64,000 nucleotides of DNA from Pseudorhodoferax sp. Leaf267 (GTDB lineage: Bacteria > Pseudomonadota > Gammaproteobacteria > Burkholderiales > Burkholderiaceae_C): positions 1,460,157 to 1,524,156 of the forward strand of contig NZ_LMMV01000001.1 of the NCBI RefSeq assembly GCF_001422405.1, written 5' to 3'. Positions 57,003 to 64,000 of this stretch are shown here, in pieces. Each line of letters starts with the position of its first letter. Position 1 is the first letter of the stretch. A program made the position numbers and the translations under genes. The notes below the pieces were generated by a model that searched no databases, had not been told where the DNA came from, and was given only the letters and a program-made list of their open reading frames with translations.

Positions 57003-58064
57003 TCAACCTGCGTCGTGGCGGTGCCCGTGGTGCGCGTCCGGCACATGCGCGTGGTGGTGCGCCAGGGTCTCGTGCCGGTGCCGGTGGCTGTGCGGCCCGG
57101 CGGGCATCGCGCCATGGCTGTGCGTGTGGTGCCCATCGTCATGCGTGTGCGCATGCTCGTGCTCCAGCGCCTCGTGCACATGGGCATGCGCGTGCCGCTC
57201 GGCCAGATGCAGCGCCACGCCGCAGGCCATCAGCGCGCCACCGACGGCCATCAGCCACGAGCCCGAACGGTCGCCCAGCGCGAACGCACCCACGGCACCG
57301 ATGAAGGGCGCGAATGCGAAGACCGAGCCCGTGCGCGCCGCGCCGAACGCCCGCTGCGCCAGCAGGTAAAAGCGCAGGCTCAGCCCGTAGCCTGTGGCAC
57401 CGACCGCCAGCAGCGCCAGCGCGGTGCCCAGGCCGGGCAAGGGCTCGCCCCACAGCCTGCCGATCGACCCCGTGGCCAGCACGCCCAGCGCGGACTTGGC
57501 CAGCACCACCTGGCCCGGGTCGCGGTCTGCCACGCCGCGCGACAAGGTGTTGTCCACGCCCCAGGCCACCGTGGCCGCCGCCACCGCGAGCAGGCCCAGC
57601 AACTGCACCTGGCCGGCCAGGCCCTGCTCCAGCACCAGAGCGACCCCGCCCATCAGCAGCAGCACCACGGCCACGATCACACGCCGGTCCAGCGTCTCGC
57701 CGTACCAGCGCCAGGCCAGCACCGCCGTGAACACGGCCTCCAGCGTCAGCATCAACGACGCGCTGGAGCCGCTCGTGCGCTGCAGGCCCCAGGCCAGCGC
57801 CACCGGTCCCACCACGGCGCCCATGCCGGCCATGGCCATGATGCGCGGCAGGTCGGCGCGGCGCAGTTGCGCCTCGCGCGTGGCCGGCTGGCGCAACAGC
57901 GCGGCCACCAGCGCGGCGCCGCCATAGAGCAGCGCGGCGGTGCTGAACGGCCCGAGGCCGGTGCCCAGCCGCTGCACCAGCGGGGTGCTCAGGCCAAACA
58001 GCGCCGCAGCCAGCAGCGCCAGCAGCCCGCCCCGCAGCGCGGGTGACGCCAGGTCATGCCGCAT
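57003..58064 (-). CDS. EamA/DMT family transporter with His-rich C-terminal tail
   Basis: 353-residue drug/metabolite transporter with ten TMs in two EamA repeats (about 8-140 and 148-290: GGLLALLAAALFGLSTPLVQRLG; LGLLAVAAATVAWGVDNTLSRG). After TM10 a soluble tail of ~65 residues contains about 24 histidines in short His-x-His runs (HAHAHVHE, HDDGHHTHSH, LAHHHAH). EamA proteins normally export metabolites; the tail suggests binding of a divalent metal such as zinc, nickel or cobalt, either as the substrate or a sensor. It follows the HDOD gene divergently (154 nt apart) and ends 12 nt from a perfect palindrome. Confidence 0.87.
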   Translation of the reverse strand: MRHDLASPALRGGLLALLAAALFGLSTPLVQRLGTGLGPFSTAALLYGGAALVAALLRQPATREAQLRRADLPRIMAMAGMGAVVGPVALAWGLQRTSGSSASLMLTLEAVFTAVLAWRWYGETLDRRVIVAVVLLLMGGVALVLEQGLAGQVQLLGLLAVAAATVAWGVDNTLSRGVADRDPGQVVLAKSALGVLATGSIGRLWGEPLPGLGTALALLAVGATGYGLSLRFYLLAQRAFGAARTGSVFAFAPFIGAVGAFALGDRSGSWLMAVGGALMACGVALHLAERHAHAHVHEALEHEHAHTHDDGHHTHSHGAMPAGPHSHRHRHETLAHHHAHVPDAHHGHRHDAG

Positions 58065-58218
58065 GGGTCATTGCGCCAGCCACGGGGCGGCGATGGAAAA
58101 AGGGTTCACGGTGCTGATCTCGGGAGGTCGGTGCAGAAAAGCGGCCCTCGGGCGCACGGATGGGGTAAAAACCAAATCAGACCACAATCCTGCGTACACC
58201 TTTAGTCAAAGGATCTCC

Positions 58219-59019
58219 ATGCCCGATATCGCCGTGTTCCTGCAGTCGGTCAAGCTGCCCGTGATGTCCGAGGTCGCGCATGCGCTGATCCGCACGCTGA
58301 ACGACGAGGACGCCAGCAACCAGGAGGTGGCCGCCATCATCGCCAGGGACGCCGCGCTCACCGCACGGCTGCTGCGGCTGGCCAACAGCGCCAGCTTCGG
58401 CCTCAGCCGCCAGGTGGCCACGCTGGACGACGCGATCGCGCTGGTGGGCATGGGCCGCGTGCGCACGCTGGGGCTGGCTGCGTCGATGGGCGATGCGTTC
58501 CCGGCCGTGGACGGCCTGAGCAGCCAGGAGTTCTGGCGCAGCTGCATGGTCAGCGCCGGCTACGGCCAATGGCTGGCCTCGCAGCTGGGCATGGAAACCA
58601 GCCGCGCCTGGCTGGCCAGCATGATGGTGCGCCTGGGCGAGCTCATGATCGCGCAGGCCCAGCCGGCCAGCCTGGCCGAGATCGAGAAGCTGCCCCACCC
58701 GCCCGGCGGCCGCTGGGAGCGCGAGACCCGGCTCACCGGCTTCAGCGAAGGCCAGATCACGGCCGAGCTGGCCCGGCGCTGGAACTTCCCGGCCGAGATC
58801 GTGCATGCGCTGGACGCCTGCGCCGACCCGCTGGCCAGCAAGCCCTTCGACCGGCTGGCTGCCGTGGTGCACCTGGCCATGCTGCTGGCCGACATGCCGC
58901 CCGGCGGCCCAGAGATGCTGGACGCGCTACCGAGCGACGTGGTGGACAAGCTGCAGCTCAGGCCCGAGTGGATGCGCGCGAAGTTTCCGGCGCCGGACTC
59001 GTTCATCGACCTGCATTGA
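58219..59019 (+). CDS. HDOD domain-containing signalling protein
   Basis: 266-residue single-domain protein of the HDOD family (HD-related output domain without the metal-binding HD pair). Family strings: LPVMSEVAHALIRTLNDEDASNQEVAAIIARDAALTARLLRLANSASFGLSR and TLDDAIALVGMGRVRTLGLAASM. HDOD proteins act in c-di-GMP and motility or stress networks through unknown partners. AAAGGATCTCC precedes the ATG. Convergent with the enoyl-CoA hydratase gene (6 nt between stops). Confidence 0.88.
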   Translation: MPDIAVFLQSVKLPVMSEVAHALIRTLNDEDASNQEVAAIIARDAALTARLLRLANSASFGLSRQVATLDDAIALVGMGRVRTLGLAASMGDAFPAVDGLSSQEFWRSCMVSAGYGQWLASQLGMETSRAWLASMMVRLGELMIAQAQPASLAEIEKLPHPPGGRWERETRLTGFSEGQITAELARRWNFPAEIVHALDACADPLASKPFDRLAAVVHLAMLLADMPPGGPEMLDALPSDVVDKLQLRPEWMRAKFPAPDSFIDLH

Positions 59020-59025
59020 CTGGCA

Positions 59026-59784
59026 TCACGCCTTGTTGAACGCCGCCACCCCGTCGCGGAAGGCCTGGCTGCCGTAGACCTCTTCGACGATGTCGTCGTC
59101 CTCCAGCCGCTGCTCCACCACGATGCGGCGGATGCTCTCCTTCACGGCCTTGTGCGTGACGGGCGACAGGCCCATGAGCCGGTCGGCCAGCGCGTGGGCC
59201 GAGGCCTGCAGCTCGCCGGGCGCGCAGACCGCGTGCACGTAGCCGCAGGCCAGCGCCTCGTCGGCGTTCAGGTACTCGGCCAGCAGCAGCATGCGCTTGA
59301 CGCGGGGCACGCCCAGCGCCGCCTGCAGCCGCGCGATGTTGCGCGACGACAGCGTGTTCGACAGCGTCTTGGCAATGGGCGCGCCGAAGCGCGAGCCCGC
59401 GCTGCACACGCGGAAGTCACAGGCGGTGGCCAGCGCCAGCCCGCCCCCTACCGTCCAGCCGTCGATGACGGCCACAGTGGGCCCGGCGATGCGCTCCACC
59501 GCGTCGATCACGCGCTCGACGAAGGCCTCGTAGGCGATGCCCTCGCGGCCGTCGCGGAAGTCCTTGAAGTGGCCGATGTCCGTACCCGAGATGAACGACT
59601 TGCCGCCCGCGCCGCGGAACAGCACGCTGCGCACTGCCGCATCCTGCCGGCAGGCCGCGATGCATTCCAGCAGCGCGTCGTACATCTCGCGCGTCATCGC
59701 GTTGTGGCGCTCGGGCCGGTCGATCACGATCTCGGCCGCCCCCGAGGCGTGGACGGTGAGCCTGACGCGCTCAGCGAGGCTCAC
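59026..59784 (-). CDS. Enoyl-CoA hydratase/isomerase family protein
   Basis: 252-residue crotonase-fold enzyme. Oxyanion-hole segments: GGKSFISGTDIGHFKDF and VIDGWTVGGGLALATACDFRVCS; the typical catalytic Glu region (EYLNADEALACGYVHAV) follows. Acts on a CoA thioester; the exact reaction (hydration, isomerisation or hydrolysis) is not deducible. GTG start at 59784 in a GTGA overlap with the CoA-transferase stop, so it is translated with it. Third gene of an operon with a TTT binding protein and a CaiB/BaiF transferase. Confidence 0.9.
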   Translation of the reverse strand: MSLAERVRLTVHASGAAEIVIDRPERHNAMTREMYDALLECIAACRQDAAVRSVLFRGAGGKSFISGTDIGHFKDFRDGREGIAYEAFVERVIDAVERIAGPTVAVIDGWTVGGGLALATACDFRVCSAGSRFGAPIAKTLSNTLSSRNIARLQAALGVPRVKRMLLLAEYLNADEALACGYVHAVCAPGELQASAHALADRLMGLSPVTHKAVKESIRRIVVEQRLEDDDIVEEVYGSQAFRDGVAAFNKA

Positions 59785-60950
59785 ACCGTCACCCCACGGA
59801 TCTCCGCCATGATCTCCTCGTTGTGCTCCCCCAGCAGCGGCGGATGCCGGCGCACCTGCTGCGGCGTGCCCAGCAGCTTGACCGGGAAGCCGATGTTCTT
59901 CACCTTGCCCTCGATCGGGTGGTCGATCTCCATGCACATGCGCCGGTGCGTGCCGTGCTCGCCCTCGAACGCCTCGGGATAACTCAGGATCGGCCCGGCC
60001 GGGATGCCCGTGGCCAGCATGGCATCGATCCAGTCTTCGCTGTCGCGCTTGGCGAACTCCTCCTCCAGCGCTGCGATCAGCGCCTCGCGGTTCTTCAGGC
60101 GCAACGACACGGTGGCGTAGTCGGCATGCGCCAGCAGGTCGGGCCGCTCCAGCAGCGCGCACAGCTTGGCCCACAGCTTCTGGTTCGTCGCGCCCATGAC
60201 CAGGTAACCGTCGCGCGCCTTCACGGCCTGGTAGGGCGCGCTCATCTTGTTGCTGGTGCCCAGCTTGGTCGGCGCCACGCCCGTGCCCCAGTACTCCGAC
60301 ATGTCCCAGATCGAGAACGCCATGGCCGCGTCGAACAGCGAGGCGTCGATGTGCTGGCCCACGCCGCTGTTCTGCGCGCCGATGTAGGCCGCCAGCAGGC
60401 CGTAGGTGGCGAACAGGGCGCAGCCGATGTCGGCCACGGGCACGCCGGCCTTGACGGGCTTTTCGCCCGGGTAGCCCGTCACGCTCATCACGCCCGACAT
60501 GGCCTGCGCCATCAGGTCGAAGCCCGGCCGCGTGGCCCAGGGGCCGCTCTGGCCGAAGCCCGAGATGCTCACATAGACGATCTTCGGGTTGATCCTTTTG
60601 ATGGACTCGTAGTCGATGCGCAGGCGCTGCACCGCGCCAGGCCGGTAGTTCTCGACGATCACGTCGGCCGTCTCGGCCAGTTTGTAGAAGTCGGCACGGC
60701 CCTCGTCGGTCTTGAGGTCCAGCGTCAGCGAGCGCTTGTTGCGGTTCATGTTCAGAAAGCCCATGGAATCGGGCCCCTTCATCTTGAAGCCCATGGCGCC
60801 GCGCGTCTGGTCGCCGCCGGGCGGCTCCACCTTGATCACGTCGGCGCCCAGGTCGGCCAGCAGCATGCAGGCGAAAGGGCCGGCCATGACCTGGCTGACG
60901 TCGAGCACGCGGATGCCTTGCAGCGGGAGGGGTCGGGTGGCAGTGGTCAT
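59781..60950 (-). CDS. CaiB/BaiF family CoA-transferase
   Basis: 389-residue class III CoA-transferase, moving CoA between a carboxylate and a donor acyl-CoA. Signature LPLQGIRVLDVSQVMAGPFACMLLADLGADVIKVEPPGGDQTRG, and SLTLDLKTDEGRADFYKLAETADVIVENYRPG. The catalytic Asp lies in QHIDASLFDAA. Starts one nt after the stop of the TTT binding-protein gene and overlaps the enoyl-CoA hydratase. The three genes suggest uptake, CoA activation and metabolism of an unknown organic acid. Confidence 0.94.
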   Translation of the reverse strand: MTTATRPLPLQGIRVLDVSQVMAGPFACMLLADLGADVIKVEPPGGDQTRGAMGFKMKGPDSMGFLNMNRNKRSLTLDLKTDEGRADFYKLAETADVIVENYRPGAVQRLRIDYESIKRINPKIVYVSISGFGQSGPWATRPGFDLMAQAMSGVMSVTGYPGEKPVKAGVPVADIGCALFATYGLLAAYIGAQNSGVGQHIDASLFDAAMAFSIWDMSEYWGTGVAPTKLGTSNKMSAPYQAVKARDGYLVMGATNQKLWAKLCALLERPDLLAHADYATVSLRLKNREALIAALEEEFAKRDSEDWIDAMLATGIPAGPILSYPEAFEGEHGTHRRMCMEIDHPIEGKVKNIGFPVKLLGTPQQVRRHPPLLGEHNEEIMAEIRGVTV

Positions 60951-60951
60951 C

Positions 60952-61929
60952 TCAAGCGTCCTCGGTAATTTTTGCGGTGCGAACGACCTCGCCCCACTTC
61001 TTGAATTCGCTGGCCATGAAGCCCGCGAACTTGTCGACGGAGCCGCCGCCGTCTTCCACGCCGAAGCCGTCGAAGCGCGCGACGACATCCGGCATGGCCA
61101 GCACCTTGTTGATGTCGGCATTGATCTGCGCCGCCAGGTCGGCGGACATGCCCTTGGGCCCGACCACGCCGTACCAGCTCGACACGTCGAAGCCCTTGAA
61201 GCCCTGCTCGTCCATGGTGGTCAGGTCCGGGAAGCCCTTGGCGCGCTTGACGCGGGTCTGCGCGATGGCGGCCGTCTTCTTCGCCTTCACCTGCGCCGTG
61301 GCCGCCGTCATGGTGTCGAAGCTGTAGTCGATCTGCCCGCCGATGAGGTCGGTCTGCAGCGGGCCCGAGCCCTTGTAGGGGATATGGATGGTCTCCACGC
61401 CCGCCGCCATGTTGAACATCGCCGCGCACAGGTGCTGCACCGAGCCCGTGCCCGACGAGCCGAGGCTGATCTTGCCGGGGTTCTTGCGGCACTCGTCCAC
61501 CACCTCCTTGACGGTGGTGGCGCCCGCGCGGTTCGCACTGGTCACCAGGATGTGCGGCGTGGCGCCCACCATGGCGATCGGCGCGAAGTCCTTGAGCGGG
61601 TCGTAGCTGATGGCCTTGAAGATGTGCGGCCCGATGGCATGCGTGTTCACGTGCGCCATCAGCAGGTTGAGCCCCTCGGTGAATCGCGTCTGCGCAAAGA
61701 AGCCGGCCGCCAGCGCGCCCGTGGCGCCGGGTTTGTTCTCGATGATCACGCCGCGGCCCCACAGCTCGGAGAGCTTCTGGCCCACGATGCGCGCAAACAC
61801 ATCGGTACCGCCGCCGGGCGCCCAGCCGACGTAGATCTTGACGATGCCCTTGGGGAGCTCAGTGGCAGCAATGGACCAGGGGGCGGCCAGTGCGGCGGCG
61901 CTGGCGGCGATGAAGTGGCGGCGTCTCAT
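60952..61929 (-). CDS. Tripartite tricarboxylate transporter substrate-binding protein (Bug family)
   Basis: 325-residue exported binding protein. N-terminus MRRRHFIAASAAALAAPWSIAA, a twin-arginine-like or Sec signal. Bug fold motifs: KIYVGWAPGGGTDVFARIVGQKL, VIIENKPGATGALAAGFFA, YDPLKDFAPIAMV and WYGVVGPKGMSADLAAQINADINKVL. CGAGGACG precedes the ATG. First gene of the operon with CaiB/BaiF and enoyl-CoA hydratase genes; it probably binds the acid they metabolise. No tctA/tctB neighbours. Confidence 0.92.
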   Translation of the reverse strand: MRRRHFIAASAAALAAPWSIAATELPKGIVKIYVGWAPGGGTDVFARIVGQKLSELWGRGVIIENKPGATGALAAGFFAQTRFTEGLNLLMAHVNTHAIGPHIFKAISYDPLKDFAPIAMVGATPHILVTSANRAGATTVKEVVDECRKNPGKISLGSSGTGSVQHLCAAMFNMAAGVETIHIPYKGSGPLQTDLIGGQIDYSFDTMTAATAQVKAKKTAAIAQTRVKRAKGFPDLTTMDEQGFKGFDVSSWYGVVGPKGMSADLAAQINADINKVLAMPDVVARFDGFGVEDGGGSVDKFAGFMASEFKKWGEVVRTAKITEDA

Positions 61930-62256
61930 GTGGTGCGTCCTCGGGGAGTGAGGAAGCGACTGTCGAGGAGCGGACCAGGGGCGGCAATGACGTGGACGGG
62001 TGGGCTGGGTTCGTGGATTGCGAAGGCAGCCCAAGTTACCATTTGCAGCAGTGCCGACCACGAATACCAAAGAAGTGGAGCTGAAAGGGATGCAGGGCAT
62101 CGCATTACGACCGCGCCAGGGAACGAGCCGCCGGCCAATACGGCCTCGCTCGCAAGTCGAGTACAGTGGCTAGCGGTTCTTCCACCCAATCTATGTCGCG
62201 TCTATACATTGATTGATGCATCTCAATTTTTCACGCTTTTTTTATTTTAAAGAGCC
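61930..62256. other. 327-bp intergenic region marking the start of an AT-rich segment
   Basis: From about 62040 base composition shifts from GC-rich to AT-rich. Near the right end is a short palindrome (ATTGA-TGCATC-TCAAT, 62212-62227) and a T-rich run before the DUF2806 gene. A TATACA box at 62203 could be a -10, but no convincing -35 lies upstream. No coding region, tRNA or recombination site was recognised. Confidence 0.5.
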
Positions 62257-63204
62257 ATGACGGATAATTTAGGGCTTGGAAAAGCAGCAGAAAAAATAGT
62301 GGGCGCCATATCTAGCGGCATTGGCGTTTTATACAAACCAAGAGCAATTCGGGCAGAAGCAGATGCACGCGCTTATGAAAGAATTGTAATCGGCCAAGCA
62401 GATCTGCACATTGAGAAAAAAAGAGCCGTTCAACAAATCTCTCTTGATATTGATCATGTCAGACAGCATGATGACCTCACATACGCACTAGCGTCTCGAG
62501 CGCGCGACCGCCTTGTCGCAAGTGAGATTCAGAGGCAGGCAAATGTAGAGGCCATAGCGGAGCTTGCACTGCAGGATATACCAGCCGAAGTATCCGACTC
62601 CGACGTCGACAGCGACTGGACACGCACTCTTTTCAGATACGGACAGGAAGTCTCCAATGAATCGATGCAACGATTGTGGGCAAAAATTATTCAGGCTGAG
62701 GTAGTTAAGCCGGATTCCTTCTCCCTTCGAACATTGCAAACGCTGTCGACACTCAGAGCAAGCGATCTAGAGACCTTTAAAGTCCTATGTAGCCTGTGCG
62801 ACGAGCATCGAAAGATCATATGTCCTCCGCCCGTAGAGGGTCATCTAGAGCTCGAAAGTCTTAATTATCTGGAATCGCATGGTCTACCATACGAGAAGAT
62901 TCGACAACTGAGAGAATTGGGGCTGCTGGGGCAAGTCGAACCCTTCATGTCTATCAGCATAAATCGACAGATAACAGGAAACAATCCAGTTTATAGGATG
63001 AAAATCCCTTCAGGAGGCACAGCCACCCTCAATAGGGAGATAACAAATCAATCGGAGTTCGTTTTCTACTGCTACAGACTTACGTTGGCCGGGGAAGAGC
63101 TCTCTCGCCTAGCAAACTCTGAATTTAACTGGCGCTACTTGGAAGCTGTGGCGCGCTTCTACAAAACATTTTTGACCGTAGAAGCCAATAGCGCAAATGC
63201 ATAA
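62257..63204 (+). CDS. DUF2806 domain-containing protein
   Basis: 315-residue protein I recognise as DUF2806-like: MTDNLGLGKAAEKIVGAISSGIGVLYKPRAIRAEADARAYERI, then a charged helical stretch (about 50-120), and WTRTLFRYGQEVSNESMQRLWAKIIQAEVVKPDSFSLRTLQTLSTL near residue 125-175, an ending in FNWRYLEAVARFYKTFL. Function unknown. Codon use is AT-rich, with AAA/ATA/TTA common, unlike every gene before it; an imported origin is likely. No Shine-Dalgarno stands out. No transposase or integrase is visible before the window ends. Confidence 0.75.
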   Translation: MTDNLGLGKAAEKIVGAISSGIGVLYKPRAIRAEADARAYERIVIGQADLHIEKKRAVQQISLDIDHVRQHDDLTYALASRARDRLVASEIQRQANVEAIAELALQDIPAEVSDSDVDSDWTRTLFRYGQEVSNESMQRLWAKIIQAEVVKPDSFSLRTLQTLSTLRASDLETFKVLCSLCDEHRKIICPPPVEGHLELESLNYLESHGLPYEKIRQLRELGLLGQVEPFMSISINRQITGNNPVYRMKIPSGGTATLNREITNQSEFVFYCYRLTLAGEELSRLANSEFNWRYLEAVARFYKTFLTVEANSANA

Positions 63205-63343
63205 ATCAAATGTAATCTTCATCGTATAGTGCCAGAAAGTTTCTTTATCACTGAAAATCTTGCAGTAGCCGTAAGCACGAAGAGCAATTCGAACGAATCG
63301 CCCATCGTGCATATAGCATCACTCTAATATCCGGAAAAAATAT

Positions 63344-63712
63344 ATGCAGAAATCTGATGGTGCAGGTTTATTAAAGAAAATAGAAGACGGGCAATCGGTA
63401 TCGCCAGAAGCCCTATGTACGCTCTCCACTTGGCTCCAGCACATCAAGCCAATACCAATTAGCCATAGTGACCCCGACCCTGGCCATCCCGGCTATGGCA
63501 TCCTGATGGCAGCAGCACTGCCGCCTGACCAAAACCTGTCTGACCTGTGCAGCAAGCTGACGGATCCAACGCATGCCTCAAATGCTGCCAAGATTCTCCG
63601 GACCGCTTTGGTCCCTATTCGTCAAGCAAAGAATGAGAAGCAATGGGTTAAAGATGGGGTCGAGCCAGAAGATGGTTTTGAACCGCCCGACTCCGGCTGG
63701 GCGCCAAGCTGA
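63344..63712 (+). CDS. Small hypothetical protein
   Basis: 122 residues beginning MQKSDGAGLLKKIEDGQSVSPEALCTLSTWLQHIKPIPISHSDPDP, moderately AT-rich, in the same imported segment. No family recognised; Pro-rich in the middle (HSDPDPGHPGYG). The final 20 residues (from GVEPEDG) have a different character and may be chance read-through. No clear Shine-Dalgarno. It could be an accessory or immunity-type gene, but nothing supports a function. Confidence 0.45.
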   Translation: MQKSDGAGLLKKIEDGQSVSPEALCTLSTWLQHIKPIPISHSDPDPGHPGYGILMAAALPPDQNLSDLCSKLTDPTHASNAAKILRTALVPIRQAKNEKQWVKDGVEPEDGFEPPDSGWAPS

Positions 63713-64000
63713 CTCGCCGAGCGCGCACCTCAAGTCTTTGTCCGGGACTTCTACCGATGACGCGCACAACCGGTCGAGTTCAGCGTCGTGACCTGATTGA
63801 GAACGCCCATGCTGCGGCAGCCTCCGGATGGGTCGTGTAGCGCAGCCGGGATCCGGGGCATTGTTGGTGCGGATTGCAAGGTGGCCTCAAGTTTGAAGTG
63901 CGACACGGCGCAACCTGTAAGGTGCCGCCCAAATGGGAACTCACTACTCGCACGTCACAGCAGCTGATCGGATGTCGATCCAGGCCTTGCTGCAAGCCAA
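63713..64000. other. 288-bp right-end stretch without a recognised gene
   Basis: Composition returns to moderate GC. Short frames are open on both strands, including one of about 27 codons on + (from 63757) and one of 71 codons on - (63780-63995). Neither matches a family I know and neither has a plausible Shine-Dalgarno. It may be the remnant of a coding region or the edge of a mobile segment. Confidence 0.4.

Noticed and set aside
62213..62226. FNR-like TTGAT-N4-CTCAA before the DUF2806 gene
   Set aside because: One half-site mismatch in an AT-rich stretch where such matches are common; no supporting context.
63780..63995. 71-codon minus-strand frame at the right edge
   Set aside because: No family match and no ribosome site; composition looks random.

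Overview
The window reads as GC-rich chromosomal DNA (my impression is roughly 70% GC) from a beta-proteobacterium of the Burkholderiales, most likely Comamonadaceae. Pointers are two Bug-type tripartite tricarboxylate transporter (TTT) binding proteins, two PEP-CTERM proteins, a RegB/RegA-like redox two-component system beside a bo3 oxidase operon, and the general gene style. No rRNA, tRNA, CRISPR array or transposase was seen. Genes are tightly packed with many 1-4 nt start/stop overlaps, so most form operons. The last 1.8 kb is strikingly AT-rich and looks acquired.

Layout. 1-4.5 kb: 3' part of a large-subunit catalase, then a translationally coupled trio (acyl-CoA dehydrogenase-like, PIG-L deacetylase, NodS-like methyltransferase). 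4.5-7.8 kb: DUF427 protein, ergothioneine genes egtD and egtB, and a universal stress protein; with the catalase this makes a stress-protection neighbourhood. 7.9-17.1 kb: a complete MdtABC-type RND efflux operon with its own outer-membrane lipoprotein, carrying a tandem 141-bp hairpin repeat between the two pump genes. 17.1-21.1 kb: GNAT acetyltransferase, TetR regulator with a visible operator/promoter, acyl-CoA synthetase, and a nitronate monooxygenase gene broken by one missing base. 21.2-29.2 kb: PEP-CTERM protein, VanZ and YbaN-like membrane proteins, a PAS-GGDEF diguanylate cyclase, DUF1232, pirin, a small exported protein and an MHS transporter. 29.3-36.1 kb: cyoABCD plus a SURF1 gene, then a RegB/RegA-like sensor and regulator.

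36.1-47.5 kb holds what I consider the most coherent accessory system: a peptide ABC importer with fused ATPases, a PLP/zinc D-serine-deaminase-like enzyme, an RpiR-type regulator and an N-acyl-D-amino-acid deacylase. Divergent from it are a RidA imine deaminase and a TTT binding protein. Two nearly identical palindromes, 73 bp centre to centre, sit in the shared promoter region. The chemistry fits import of D-residue peptides or N-acyl-D-amino acids, deacylation, PLP-dependent deamination, and clearance of the reactive 2-aminoacrylate by RidA.

47.6-58.1 kb: the PdeM/Lhr DNA-repair pair, an arsenic operon (arsR-arsB-chrA-arsC-MFS) that contains a chromate transporter, a coupled PEP-CTERM/DUF1566 pair, and an EamA transporter with a very histidine-rich tail. 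58.2-62 kb: an HDOD signalling protein and a convergent operon of TTT binding protein, CaiB/BaiF CoA-transferase and enoyl-CoA hydratase. 62.2-64 kb: AT-rich segment with a DUF2806-type protein and a small unknown gene.
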